IMG/VR virus record: IMGVR_UViG_3300009130_000088
Span: 1-32,004 of that record
Length of the DNA: 32,004 nt
Direction: 5' to 3' (one strand)
Source: a virus
How positions within the stretch are numbered: the first letter of the stretch is position 1; every line of letters begins with the position of its first letter. Below, in pieces: positions 24,189 through 29,805 of this stretch. The position numbers and the translations under genes were made by a program. The notes below the pieces were generated by a model. The model did no database searches and was not told the origin of the DNA. It saw only the letters and a program-made list of their open reading frames with translations.

Positions 24189-24650
24189 ATGATTAAGGAT
24201 TACTCTAATTGGTTAGTTGAAAATAAAGCATATCTTCCAAATGTTAGTAGCGACGAAATTATAGCAGCAACTATTGTAGGAGAAGCAGGAGGAGAATCTA
24301 AAAACGGAATGATCGCTATCAAAAACGTATTAGATAACAGAGCTAAAAAGAAAGGAAGCAGTGCAGCAGGAGAAGCTATTAGACCTAAACAATTTTCAAT
24401 GTGGAATTCTGCAACTAAAGGAGTTAGTGTTAGATCTGACTTTGATCCTACCAAATTACAATCAGTTATAGATTCTTATAAAACTCATAAGAAATGGAAT
24501 GAAGCTCTTCAAATAGCAAAAGCAAGCCATTCAGATTTAACTAAAGGGGCTAATATGTATTACGCTCATAATAAGATTAAACCTCCATACTGGACTAAAG
24601 GATGGAAGCAAACAACGGTAATTGGAAATCACACTTTCGGAATAAAGTAA
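24189..24650 (+). CDS. SleB-type cell-wall hydrolase
   Basis: A 153-residue enzyme of the Hydrolase_2 (SleB) type: IIAATIVGEAGGES with candidate catalytic Glu32, IAIKNVLDNRAKK, RPKQFSMWN, the late HSDLTKGANMYYAHN and VIGNHTFGIK near the end. These enzymes cleave the peptidoglycan glycan strand. No signal peptide. The N-terminus MIKDYSNWLVEN carries the shared leader motif (Tyr5-x-x-Trp8-Leu9-x-Glu11). It is the second peptidoglycan hydrolase in this window, unlike the GH19 enzyme in fold; the two may act at different stages (entry and exit). Confidence 0.85.
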   Translation: MIKDYSNWLVENKAYLPNVSSDEIIAATIVGEAGGESKNGMIAIKNVLDNRAKKKGSSAAGEAIRPKQFSMWNSATKGVSVRSDFDPTKLQSVIDSYKTHKKWNEALQIAKASHSDLTKGANMYYAHNKIKPPYWTKGWKQTTVIGNHTFGIK

Positions 24651-24745
24651 AATCTTACTTTTCTGATGTCAATTGGGAAAAGGTCGTAACGATTATCTTA
24701 TACGGCCTAATAATCATGTATAGTTATATAAAGCTAGGAGTATAA
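24602..24745 (+). CDS. Possible 47-residue membrane protein overlapping the SleB gene
   Basis: An ORF in another frame starts at ATG 24602 inside the SleB gene and ends 95 bases after its stop. It encodes a basic-aromatic N-terminal half and one membrane helix, VVTIILYGLIIMYSYI, ending at GV. A membrane helix next to a peptidoglycan hydrolase gene is typical of lysis modules, but there is no clear ribosome-binding site and the ORF is short. Confidence 0.35.
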   Translation: MEANNGNWKSHFRNKVKSYFSDVNWEKVVTIILYGLIIMYSYIKLGV

Positions 24746-24803
24746 TTAACCTACGGGAACGCTGAAAACGTATTTAGAGTAGGCATAAATTAATACTTTT
24801 AAA

Positions 24804-25319
24804 ATGAAAAAGTTATTTTTTATCGGATTACTATCCGTACTATTTGTAGGATGTGTAGAACCTACAAAAACATCAGATTCTATCATGCAGAAGAAAACAG
24901 AAAAAGCCATGATGGAATTAGACAGACAGGTAGGTTTACCTGCTATCGTAAATTACCAAGAAAAGAAGAACTTAAAATGGATTTACGAGTTATGTGACCA
25001 AGAAGATTTCGTATGTCACGCTTACCTATATAACTCAATGAGCGGAAAAGTCGGTCAATACTTAGGAAAATGTATTGGATACGGTATTCCTTATAGCGCT
25101 CAATTTAGTAATCCAGAAAAGGCAGTTGATTTAGGAGATGTGATGGGAAGAAATATGACATATAGCCCAGGAAAAATGCCTCAACCTGAACCAAACGGAC
25201 TATTTAAACCTGAAGGACTTAGTGCAACATGGCTTATCATGATTGATCCTAAAACTAAGAAACCAAGACCAGTCTACGTTGAACCTGAAATCATTGTATC
25301 ACCTTTCAAATTAAATTAA
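24804..25319 (+). CDS. Conserved phage lipoprotein
   Basis: A 171-residue lipoprotein. The signal peptide MKKLFFIGLLSVLFVG is followed by Cys17 in a lipobox (LFVGC), so lipidation and membrane anchoring are expected. The mature domain has NYQEKKNLKWIYELCDQ, YLYNSMSGKVGQYLGKCIGY, GIPYSAQFSNPE and an aligned 'MPQPEPNGLFKPEG' block. I recall this pattern in a lipoprotein family found in many unrelated phages, often of unknown function, sometimes thought to alter the envelope. It sits 6 bases before a membrane-anchored partner gene. Confidence 0.75.
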   Translation: MKKLFFIGLLSVLFVGCVEPTKTSDSIMQKKTEKAMMELDRQVGLPAIVNYQEKKNLKWIYELCDQEDFVCHAYLYNSMSGKVGQYLGKCIGYGIPYSAQFSNPEKAVDLGDVMGRNMTYSPGKMPQPEPNGLFKPEGLSATWLIMIDPKTKKPRPVYVEPEIIVSPFKLN

Positions 25320-25325
25320 ATTAAT

Positions 25326-25652
25326 ATGAAAACATTTAAAGTTATAGCAGCGACGGTAGGAATTCTAGTTGCTTTAATCGGATTAGATTTTGCTTTCGGA
25401 TTTGTTGGAGTATTTAAAACTAAAACTGTTGGAAAAGCAAGAATGGACGCTGAAAGAGAAGTATTCGAAAGTTCTCAAAGCTATGTAGAAGGAAAGAGAC
25501 AAGAAGCTCTTAAATTCTATAAAGAGTATAAGTCAGCGGAACCTGAAGAAAAAGCAGCAATTGCTCAAATGGTATCACATAGCTTTGCTAATTTTGACGA
25601 AGAAAAATTGACAGAACCATTAAGATCGTTCGTATATAAATGCAAATATTAA
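25326..25652 (+). CDS. Membrane-anchored periplasmic protein, partner of the lipoprotein
   Basis: A 108-residue protein with one N-terminal helix (about 5-27, KVIAATVGILVALIGLDFAF) and a charged helical periplasmic domain (KARMDAEREVFESSQSYVEG, KRQEALKFYKEYKSA, a FDEEKLTEPLRSFV end). This pattern recurs in many phages, beginning with 'GxFKTKTVGKAR'. It follows the lipoprotein with only 6 bases between, so they probably work together at the inner face of the envelope. Role not established. Confidence 0.75.
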   Translation: MKTFKVIAATVGILVALIGLDFAFGFVGVFKTKTVGKARMDAEREVFESSQSYVEGKRQEALKFYKEYKSAEPEEKAAIAQMVSHSFANFDEEKLTEPLRSFVYKCKY

Positions 25653-25819
25653 AAAAATTTAAAAATATTTATTATATCAAAAGTTGACCCTGGTTGACTC
25701 CGAGGTCATAAAATGAAACTTTTTGAAAAATAATTTAAATTTTTTTAGAACTTTTTTAAAAAAGTAAAGTATAATAGATATAAATAAATTTACGAATTAG
25801 AAATATTAAACGAAATTCA
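25653..25819. other. AT-rich intergenic region with palindromes
   Basis: Very AT-rich. It holds a TTGACC...GGTCA inverted repeat (about 25684-25707), a perfect 16-bp palindrome ACTTTTTTAAAAAAGT (25750-25765) and a candidate promoter at 25767-25786. No ORF above a few codons. Confidence 0.5.
25767..25786 (+). promoter_or_regulatory. Candidate GTATAATA-type promoter
   Basis: AAAGTATAATAGATATAAAT precedes the 41-residue ORF and tRNA cluster. The second half (ATATAAAT) also recalls a late-type sequence. Confidence 0.4.
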
Positions 25820-25945
25820 ATGTTAAACTTAAATTACATATCACAAAATCAACCGGCTATCCAGATGGATAATCATGCCCCGAATGGCATTGATTTTAAC
25901 GTGTGGTATGCAGAGGAAAAGTCAAAAGGCATTGGATTGAGTTAA
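25820..25945 (+). CDS. 41-residue hypothetical protein
   Basis: An ATG at 25820 opens MLNLNYISQNQPAIQMDNHA, then a polar end with WYAEEK. It lies between a candidate promoter and a strong terminator, which makes this a self-contained transcription unit and supports a real small gene. No membrane helix; no family recognised. Confidence 0.45.
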   Translation: MLNLNYISQNQPAIQMDNHAPNGIDFNVWYAEEKSKGIGLS

Positions 25946-25967
25946 AGCATAAATAGAAACTATTTTG

Positions 25968-25999
25968 AAAAGCTCGATCCTCACAGATCGAGCTTTTTT
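25968..25999 (+). terminator. Rho-independent terminator
   Basis: AAAAGCTCGATC and GATCGAGCTTTTTT form a 12-bp stem with a CTCACA loop, between the small ORF and the first tRNA. Confidence 0.85.
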
Positions 26000-26013
26000 A
26001 GTTTACAACATAT

Positions 26014-26086
26014 GGATCCATTGCCAACGTGGTCAAGGCACTAGATTGAAGTCCTAGTAATGAAGGTTCGATTCCTTCTGGTTCCA
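26014..26086 (+). tRNA. tRNA-Phe (GAA)
   Basis: 73 nt. Acceptor GGATCCA/TGGTTCC with one T-T mismatch; D arm GCC/GGC; anticodon loop TTGAAGT gives GAA (last stem pair mismatched); T arm GAAGG-TTCGATT-CCTTC is perfect. CCA is not encoded. Confidence 0.75.
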
Positions 26087-26118
26087 CAATAAAGAAAGAC
26101 GTTCTTTAAAATTAATAT

Positions 26119-26194
26119 ACGTGAATAGCTCAACTGGTAGAGCACTGGATTCCAAACTCAGAGGTTGTGGGTTCGATTCCTACTTCACGTGCCA
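26119..26194 (+). tRNA. tRNA-Trp (CCA)
   Basis: 76 nt with encoded CCA. Acceptor ACGTGAA/TTCACGT, D arm GCTC/GAGC, anticodon loop TTCCAAA (CCA), T arm GTGGG-TTCGATT-CCTAC. Confidence 0.9.
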
Positions 26195-26198
26195 TTAT

Positions 26199-26268
26199 GG
26201 GCCAGATGCCGACGGCAGGCCGTCTCACTTGCACTGAGAATGATTGGGTTCGATTCCCACTGTGTCCA
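26199..26268 (+). tRNA. tRNA-Ala-like (TGC), partly degenerate
   Basis: The anticodon arm TCTCA-CTTGCAC-TGAGA is perfect and gives TGC; the T arm has a good TTCGATT loop. But the acceptor (GGGCCAG/TGTGTCC) pairs only at about five of seven positions and the D arm is irregular. It may be a decayed tRNA or use unusual pairing. Confidence 0.5.
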
Positions 26269-26273
26269 CATTT

Positions 26274-26335
26274 TTTGTAACTTATCTGTTACATATATTC
26301 AAATATTGAGTATAATATAACAGAAGAGTTACAAA
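26274..26335. repeat. Inverted repeat with 17 of 18 paired bases
   Basis: Arms 26274-26291 and 26318-26335 are complementary except for one A-A. The 26-base loop holds the GAGTATAAT element. It lies between the Ala-like tRNA and tRNA-Asn. Confidence 0.7.
26308..26321 (+). promoter_or_regulatory. Candidate GTATAATA-type promoter
   Basis: GAGTATAATATAAC nearly matches the element before the sigma gene. It could drive tRNA-Asn. Confidence 0.35.
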
Positions 26336-26436
26336 TCAAAACGATCTTTGACATCTTGGTATTCTCTTCAGGGTAGTAGTAAAACCCTTATTATATCAAC
26401 TACAGTTCTTTTCTGAACAGAATGATATTATTAAAT

Positions 26437-26508
26437 TCCTCTCTCGTATAATGGTTATTACGCTTGACTGTTAATCAAGTTATCGTGGTTCAATCCCACG
26501 GAGAGGAG
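26437..26508 (+). tRNA. tRNA-Asn (GTT)
   Basis: 72 nt. Acceptor TCCTCTC/GAGAGGA perfect; anticodon arm CTTGA-CTGTTAA-TCAAG gives GTT; T arm CGTGG-TTCAATC-CCACG; discriminator G. Confidence 0.88.
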
Positions 26509-26533
26509 CGTTGTTATAAAATGGCCACTGGTT

Positions 26534-26553
26534 CAAATAAATAAAATAAAAAG
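26534..26553 (+). promoter_or_regulatory. Late-promoter-like motif for homing endonuclease
   Basis: CAAATAAATAAAATAAAAAG lies 6 bases before the ATG at 26560. Confidence 0.55.
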
Positions 26554-26559
26554 ATTTAT

Positions 26560-27117
26560 ATGAACTGCGAAAATTGTGGAGATAATCACGACGGAAAATA
26601 TGGAAGCGGAAGATTTTGCTCTTCTAAATGTGCAAGAGGATTCAGTACTAAAAATAAGAGAAAGGATATAAAGAAGAAAATATCCGAATCGCTTAAAACG
26701 TATTATAAAGAGAACGGATCTCCTATAACCGGTAGAAAATTAAAACCTCTATCTGATGAACATAAAAAGAAGATTTCCAATTCTCTTAAAATAGACTTAA
26801 GCTCTCTTAGTGAAGCTGAACTTTTAGAATTAGATAAAAAGAAAAAAGCTGCAAATAAAGCTGGAGTATATTTGTACAGAGCAAGATTAAAAAACGCAAT
26901 TCCTGAAGATTCTGATCTTAAATTAATTAAGTTAATTTATGAGAATTGTCCGGAAGGATATCATGTAGATCATATAGTTGCATTAGCATCTGGAGGTTTA
27001 CATCATCAAGATAACTTACAATATTTGGAGAAATCTGAAAATTGTAGAAAAGGTAAAGGCTCTGAGTACGATATTACTAAAGCGATACCTTGGAAAAACA
27101 TAATAAAAAACTACTAG
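26560..27117 (+). CDS. HNH homing endonuclease
   Basis: A 185-residue protein. An N-terminal zinc finger (MNCENCGDNHDG, FCSSKCARG; four Cys within 25 residues) is followed by a NUMOD3-like DNA-binding motif (KKKISESLKTYYKENG, repeated as KKKISNSLK). The HNH nuclease (about 135-170) has YHVDHIVALASGGLHHQDNL with the metal-binding DH and a later Asn-Cys-Arg-Lys. It is free-standing between tRNA-Asn and a tRNA-like element, with its own late-type motif. Its TAG stop is the first codon of a 27-base sequence repeated after the HAD gene. Confidence 0.85.
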   Translation: MNCENCGDNHDGKYGSGRFCSSKCARGFSTKNKRKDIKKKISESLKTYYKENGSPITGRKLKPLSDEHKKKISNSLKIDLSSLSEAELLELDKKKKAANKAGVYLYRARLKNAIPEDSDLKLIKLIYENCPEGYHVDHIVALASGGLHHQDNLQYLEKSENCRKGKGSEYDITKAIPWKNIIKNY

Positions 27118-27229
27118 AAGCGGAAGAAAACAGTTACATCGTTATTGGTTAACACTTTTGTCTCAAACACAAAACTTAGCGGTTCAAATCCGTATTAAAC
27201 ACTGTTTCTAATATTCTCTAGTAATTATT
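27115..27229 (+). other. Degenerate tRNA-like element with conserved flanks (copy A)
   Basis: 5' flank 27115-27141 and 3' flank from 27191 closely match those around the permuted tRNA at 29803-29952. Flank bases 27128-27134 (AAACAGT) pair with 27201-27207 (ACTGTTT). Inside are GTTATTGGTTAAC, a hairpin TTTGT-CTCAAAC-ACAAA and a GGTTCAAAT element. Read as an ordinary tRNA it gives anticodon CAA with wrong linkers. Read as permuted like copy B, it would have TGG but lacks a T arm. It is probably a decayed copy. Confidence 0.45.
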
Positions 27230-27230
27230 T

Positions 27231-27313
27231 GGGTTAGTTGAACAATTGGTTGGTTCGCCAGACTGTAAATTTGGTCTCTTATGAGCGTGTAGGTTCGAGT
27301 CCTACCTGGCCCA
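27231..27313 (+). tRNA. tRNA-Tyr (GTA)
   Basis: 83 nt, class II. Acceptor GGGTTAG/CTGGCCC with G-T pairs, D arm GAAC/GTTC, anticodon loop CTGTAAA (GTA), long variable arm, T arm GTAGG-TTCGAGT-CCTAC. Confidence 0.9.
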
Positions 27314-27323
27314 CTCTAAAAAT

Positions 27324-27399
27324 GCTCCGTTCGACAAGTGGTTTAAGTCATCGCCCTTTCACGGCGAAGTCACGGGTTCAAATCCCGTACGGAGTACCA
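27324..27399 (+). tRNA. tRNA-Glu (TTC)
   Basis: 76 nt with encoded CCA. Acceptor GCTCCGT/ACGGAGT, anticodon arm TCGCC-CTTTCAC-GGCGA (TTC), T arm ACGGG-TTCAAAT-CCCGT. Confidence 0.92.
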
Positions 27400-27429
27400 T
27401 TATACTTATGATTTTTTAGGTTCCAGTTT

Positions 27430-27445
27430 CATAAATAAAAATAAA
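27430..27445 (+). promoter_or_regulatory. Late-promoter-like motif for homing endonuclease
   Basis: CATAAATAAAAATAAA abuts the ATG at 27446. Confidence 0.5.
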
Positions 27446-28240
27446 ATGCCTAATTGTAAATATTGTAATAAGTTTTTTGAAAACGGTAGAAAAATGGCTT
27501 CTCATCAAACATGGTGTAAGCTTAATCCTAACGTTGAAATCACTAGATCTAAAATATCTAAGTTTCATAAAAACAAAATAACTTCTCAGGAAACTAAGGA
27601 TAAGATATCTAAATCTAGAAAAAAGTATTTATCTGAAAATCCGGAAAAAGTTCCTTATAAGTTAAATCATAAACATAAAGAAACTTTCCCGGAAAAATAT
27701 TTTAGAAACATATTACGAGGATTCATAAGTCAATATAGAGTAGAAGGAACTTTATATGAAATAGACTTCGCTAATCCTAAAACTAAAATAGGAATAGAAA
27801 TAGACGGAGAACAGCATTACTTAGATCAAAATATTATAGATCATGATAAGAAAAGATATTCTATATTAGAATCTTTAGGATGGAAGTTTATTAGAATAAG
27901 ATGGTCTAAATATAAAAGTCTATCTTTAGATCAAAGAAAAGAAGTAATAGATAATATCATGTCTAATTCAATTGATGTAACTTCTAAAATAGAGAAATAT
28001 TCACATTACAATAAGAGAAATAAACAAATAGAAAAGGAATCTAAAATTAGAAATAAGAATATTTCTATTGAAAATAGAATATCTAAAATTAAATCCGTTA
28101 ATACTGATTTTTCAAAATTAGGATGGGTACGGGACGTTTCTAAAGAATTGAATATAAGCCCTCAACATATAGGACGATGGATGAAGCGATATATGCCTGA
28201 CTTCTATGAAAAATGTTATACTAGAAAAATACCCTCGTAG
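27446..28240 (+). CDS. Vsr-like (EDxHD-type) homing endonuclease
   Basis: A 264-residue protein. A C2H2-like finger (CKYCNKFFENGRKMASHQTW) leads, then a NUMOD3-like segment (KDKISKSRKKYL). The nuclease core (about 85-165) has FPEKYFRNIL, YEIDFANPKTKIGIEIDGEQ with HY, HDKKRYSILESLGWKFIRI and RW: the PD-(D/E)xK/Vsr arrangement with acidic residues and a His, as in I-Bth0305I-type enzymes. The C-terminal ~40 residues (FSKLGWVRDVSKELNISPQH, IGRWMKRYMPDFYEK) form a helix-turn-helix shared with the HNH enzyme at 28508. Its last 10 bases lie inside tRNA-Lys. Confidence 0.8.
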   Translation: MPNCKYCNKFFENGRKMASHQTWCKLNPNVEITRSKISKFHKNKITSQETKDKISKSRKKYLSENPEKVPYKLNHKHKETFPEKYFRNILRGFISQYRVEGTLYEIDFANPKTKIGIEIDGEQHYLDQNIIDHDKKRYSILESLGWKFIRIRWSKYKSLSLDQRKEVIDNIMSNSIDVTSKIEKYSHYNKRNKQIEKESKIRNKNISIENRISKIKSVNTDFSKLGWVRDVSKELNISPQHIGRWMKRYMPDFYEKCYTRKIPS

Positions 28241-28303
28241 CTCAGAAGATAGAGCACTCCGCTTTTAACGGAGGGGGCGGGATGGCAGAATTCTCCGAGG
28301 GTA
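28231..28303 (+). tRNA. tRNA-Lys (TTT)
   Basis: 73 nt. Acceptor ACCCTCG/CGAGGGT perfect, D arm GCTC/GAGC, anticodon arm CTCCG-CTTTTAA-CGGAG (TTT). The T arm lacks the usual TTC loop (region GGGATGGCAGAATTCTC), a real oddity. The endonuclease stop codon lies within its first ten bases. Confidence 0.75.
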
Positions 28304-28317
28304 CGTCACTTTCACAT

Positions 28318-28390
28318 GGTGTTAGTAGCTCAGCGGCAGAGCGTTCGGTTGTGGTCCGAAAGGTCGGGATTTCGAAATTCCTCTAACACC
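28318..28390 (+). tRNA. tRNA-His (GTG)
   Basis: Includes the extra G(-1) opposite C73 typical of His. Acceptor GTGTTAG/CTAACAC, anticodon arm TTCGG-TTGTGGT-CCGAA (GTG). The T stem around TTTCGAAA has a mismatch. Confidence 0.85.
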
Positions 28391-28396
28391 CATTAT

Positions 28397-28467
28397 TGTC
28401 CTATCGTATAATGGAAGTACATTCGGTTTTGGTCCGAAGAGTTGGGGTTCGAACCCTCATAGGACAA
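28397..28467 (+). tRNA. tRNA-Gln (TTG)
   Basis: 71 nt. Acceptor TGTCCTA/TAGGACA perfect, anticodon arm TTCGG-TTTTGGT-CCGAA (TTG), T arm TGGGG-TTCGAAC-CCTCA. Its anticodon stem is identical to that of the neighbouring tRNA-His. Confidence 0.9.
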
Positions 28468-28490
28468 CACTTATATTTTTTTGAACATAG

Positions 28491-28507
28491 TGTTGATAAA
28501 TAATAAT
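28491..28507 (+). promoter_or_regulatory. Late-promoter-like motif for homing endonuclease
   Basis: TGTTGATAAATAATAAT immediately precedes ATG 28508. This sets the start, since an upstream TTG at 28481 would place the promoter inside the gene. Confidence 0.55.
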
Positions 28508-29179
28508 ATGGAAAAGAAACTTATTAAAGATGCTATACATCAAACTTCAAGCATATCTGAAGCTGCTAAGCTACTAGGAGTTTCTAGAAGCACTTTAACG
28601 TCATATGCGAATAAGTATTGCATAGAATTAAAAAGAAATAAAGGAGGAAAAGGAGTATCTAAAAAAAGAAAGATTGGAAAGTTTAAACTGGAAGATATTT
28701 TATCAGGAAAACATCCATCTTATAAAACATACCATTTAAAAAATAGATTAATAGAAGAAGGAATTAAGTCTAATAAATGCGAAGAATGTGGGATATCTGA
28801 ATGGAATGGAAAGCCTATAAACTGTCAACTAGATCACATTAACGGAAATTCAACAGACCACTCTTTATCTAATCTTAGAATATTATGTCCAAACTGTCAT
28901 TCTCAAACTGATACTTTTTGCGGGAAAAACAAAAACACTAAACCTAAGACATTAGAAAACCTTTCCAATAAAAGAAATATTAAATTAGAAAACGACATAA
29001 AAAATAAAAAGGTAGTAGATAAAGTTTTAAATTCTAATATAGATTTTTCTAAAATAGGATGGGTTAAAGAAGCTTCTAAAGTAATTGGAATAACTCCACA
29101 GAAGGTTTCAGGCTGGATGAGAAGAAATATGTCAGATTTCTATGAAACTAAATGCTTTAAAAGAAAGTTTAGAAGATAA
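28508..29179 (+). CDS. HNH homing endonuclease with two HTH modules
   Basis: A 223-residue protein starting MEKKLIKDAIHQ. An N-terminal helix-turn-helix (ISEAAKLLGVSRSTLTSYAN, about 12-31) is followed by a classic HNH domain: CEECGISEWNGKPINCQLDH, then INGNSTDHSLSNLRILCPNC, with CxxC pairs for a structural zinc and the catalytic His in LDH. The C-terminal module (FSKIGWVKEASKVIGITPQK, SGWMRRNMSDFYETK) is nearly the same as that of the Vsr-like enzyme at 27446. It stands between tRNA-Gln and tRNA-Asp with its own promoter motif. Confidence 0.88.
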   Translation: MEKKLIKDAIHQTSSISEAAKLLGVSRSTLTSYANKYCIELKRNKGGKGVSKKRKIGKFKLEDILSGKHPSYKTYHLKNRLIEEGIKSNKCEECGISEWNGKPINCQLDHINGNSTDHSLSNLRILCPNCHSQTDTFCGKNKNTKPKTLENLSNKRNIKLENDIKNKKVVDKVLNSNIDFSKIGWVKEASKVIGITPQKVSGWMRRNMSDFYETKCFKRKFRR

Positions 29180-29187
29180 TTACATAG

Positions 29188-29258
29188 GGTAGAGGTGTTG
29201 TTGGTAACATATCGCACTGTCACTGCGAAGATTGAGGGTTCGACCCCCTTGTGCCCTG
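29188..29258 (+). tRNA. tRNA-Asp (GTC)
   Basis: 71 nt. Acceptor AGGGTAG/GTGCCCT with one mismatch, D stem TGTT/AACA, anticodon arm TCGCA-CTGTCAC-TGCGA (GTC), T arm GAGGG-TTCGACC-CCCTT, discriminator G as expected for Asp. Confidence 0.82.
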
Positions 29259-29293
29259 CTTAATAGATGAGATAAGTTGCAACCTTTATATTT

Positions 29294-29315
29294 AAGATCT
29301 CCGCAGGATCTTTTT
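29294..29315 (+). terminator. Possible weak terminator
   Basis: AAGATC and GATCTT form a 6-bp stem around TCCGCAG, followed by TTTTTG, after tRNA-Asp. Confidence 0.4.
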
Positions 29316-29331
29316 GATTAGAGCTCATCGC

Positions 29332-29398
29332 CAGCCTATAGTGTAGTGGTAGCACGGGGTTCTTTAACCTAGGCCCAGGTTCGATTCCTGGTAGGCAC
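29332..29398 (+). tRNA. tRNA-like, anticodon uncertain
   Basis: The T arm (CCAGG-TTCGATT-CCTGG) is perfect and GCCTA/TAGGC pairs as an acceptor. The D arm is fair (GTGT/GCAC). The anticodon region (CGGGGTTCTTTAACCTAGG) is 3-4 bases short and does not form a standard 5-bp stem; CTT (Lys) is the best guess. Probably decaying or atypical. Confidence 0.45.
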
Positions 29399-29415
29399 GG
29401 TAAAAAATTAAAGTT

Positions 29416-29805
29416 ATGAAGAAAGTTAGTTTCGATTTTGATTCAACGTTAAGTAGAGAGAAAATAGAATTATTCGCAAAGGAACTAGTTGACAAAGGAT
29501 TTGAAGTCTGGATAGTTACGACTAGAAAAGACGACGACCGTGCTCCTAATCCGGAATGGAATAAAGATCTATATGAGGCTGCTGATCGTTGTGGAATCGT
29601 TAACATACACTTCACTAACATGAAAGATAAATGGGAATTCCTTAAAGGAAAAGATTTTATTTTTCACATTGACGATGATTGGGTAGAATTAAAATTAATT
29701 CGCCAGCACGTAAAAGAAACTGTAGCTATTAGCTCCTTTGGGAATCCTAAATGGAAACATCGATGCATTAAGGCCCTAGGAATGAAAGTTACACAATTTA
29801 ATTAG
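29416..29805 (+). CDS. HAD-superfamily phosphatase
   Basis: A 129-residue protein with HAD motif I FDFDSTL (residues 6-12; Asp7 nucleophile, Asp9 acid/base), motif II VTTRK (about 34-38) and motif IV-type FHIDDDW (acidic pair, about 84-90). This is a minimal HAD fold without a large cap. Its place inside a tRNA cluster suggests nucleotide or RNA-end dephosphorylation, as in the phosphatase half of T4 Pnkp, but the kinase half is absent. Its TAG stop is the first codon of the copy-B flank of the permuted tRNA. Confidence 0.75.
   Translation: MKKVSFDFDSTLSREKIELFAKELVDKGFEVWIVTTRKDDDRAPNPEWNKDLYEAADRCGIVNIHFTNMKDKWEFLKGKDFIFHIDDDWVELKLIRQHVKETVAISSFGNPKWKHRCIKALGMKVTQFN

Noticed and set aside
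25713-25733. Six-codon leader peptide MKLFEK before the palindrome
   Set aside because: Too short to support and has no adjacent attenuator structure that depends on it.
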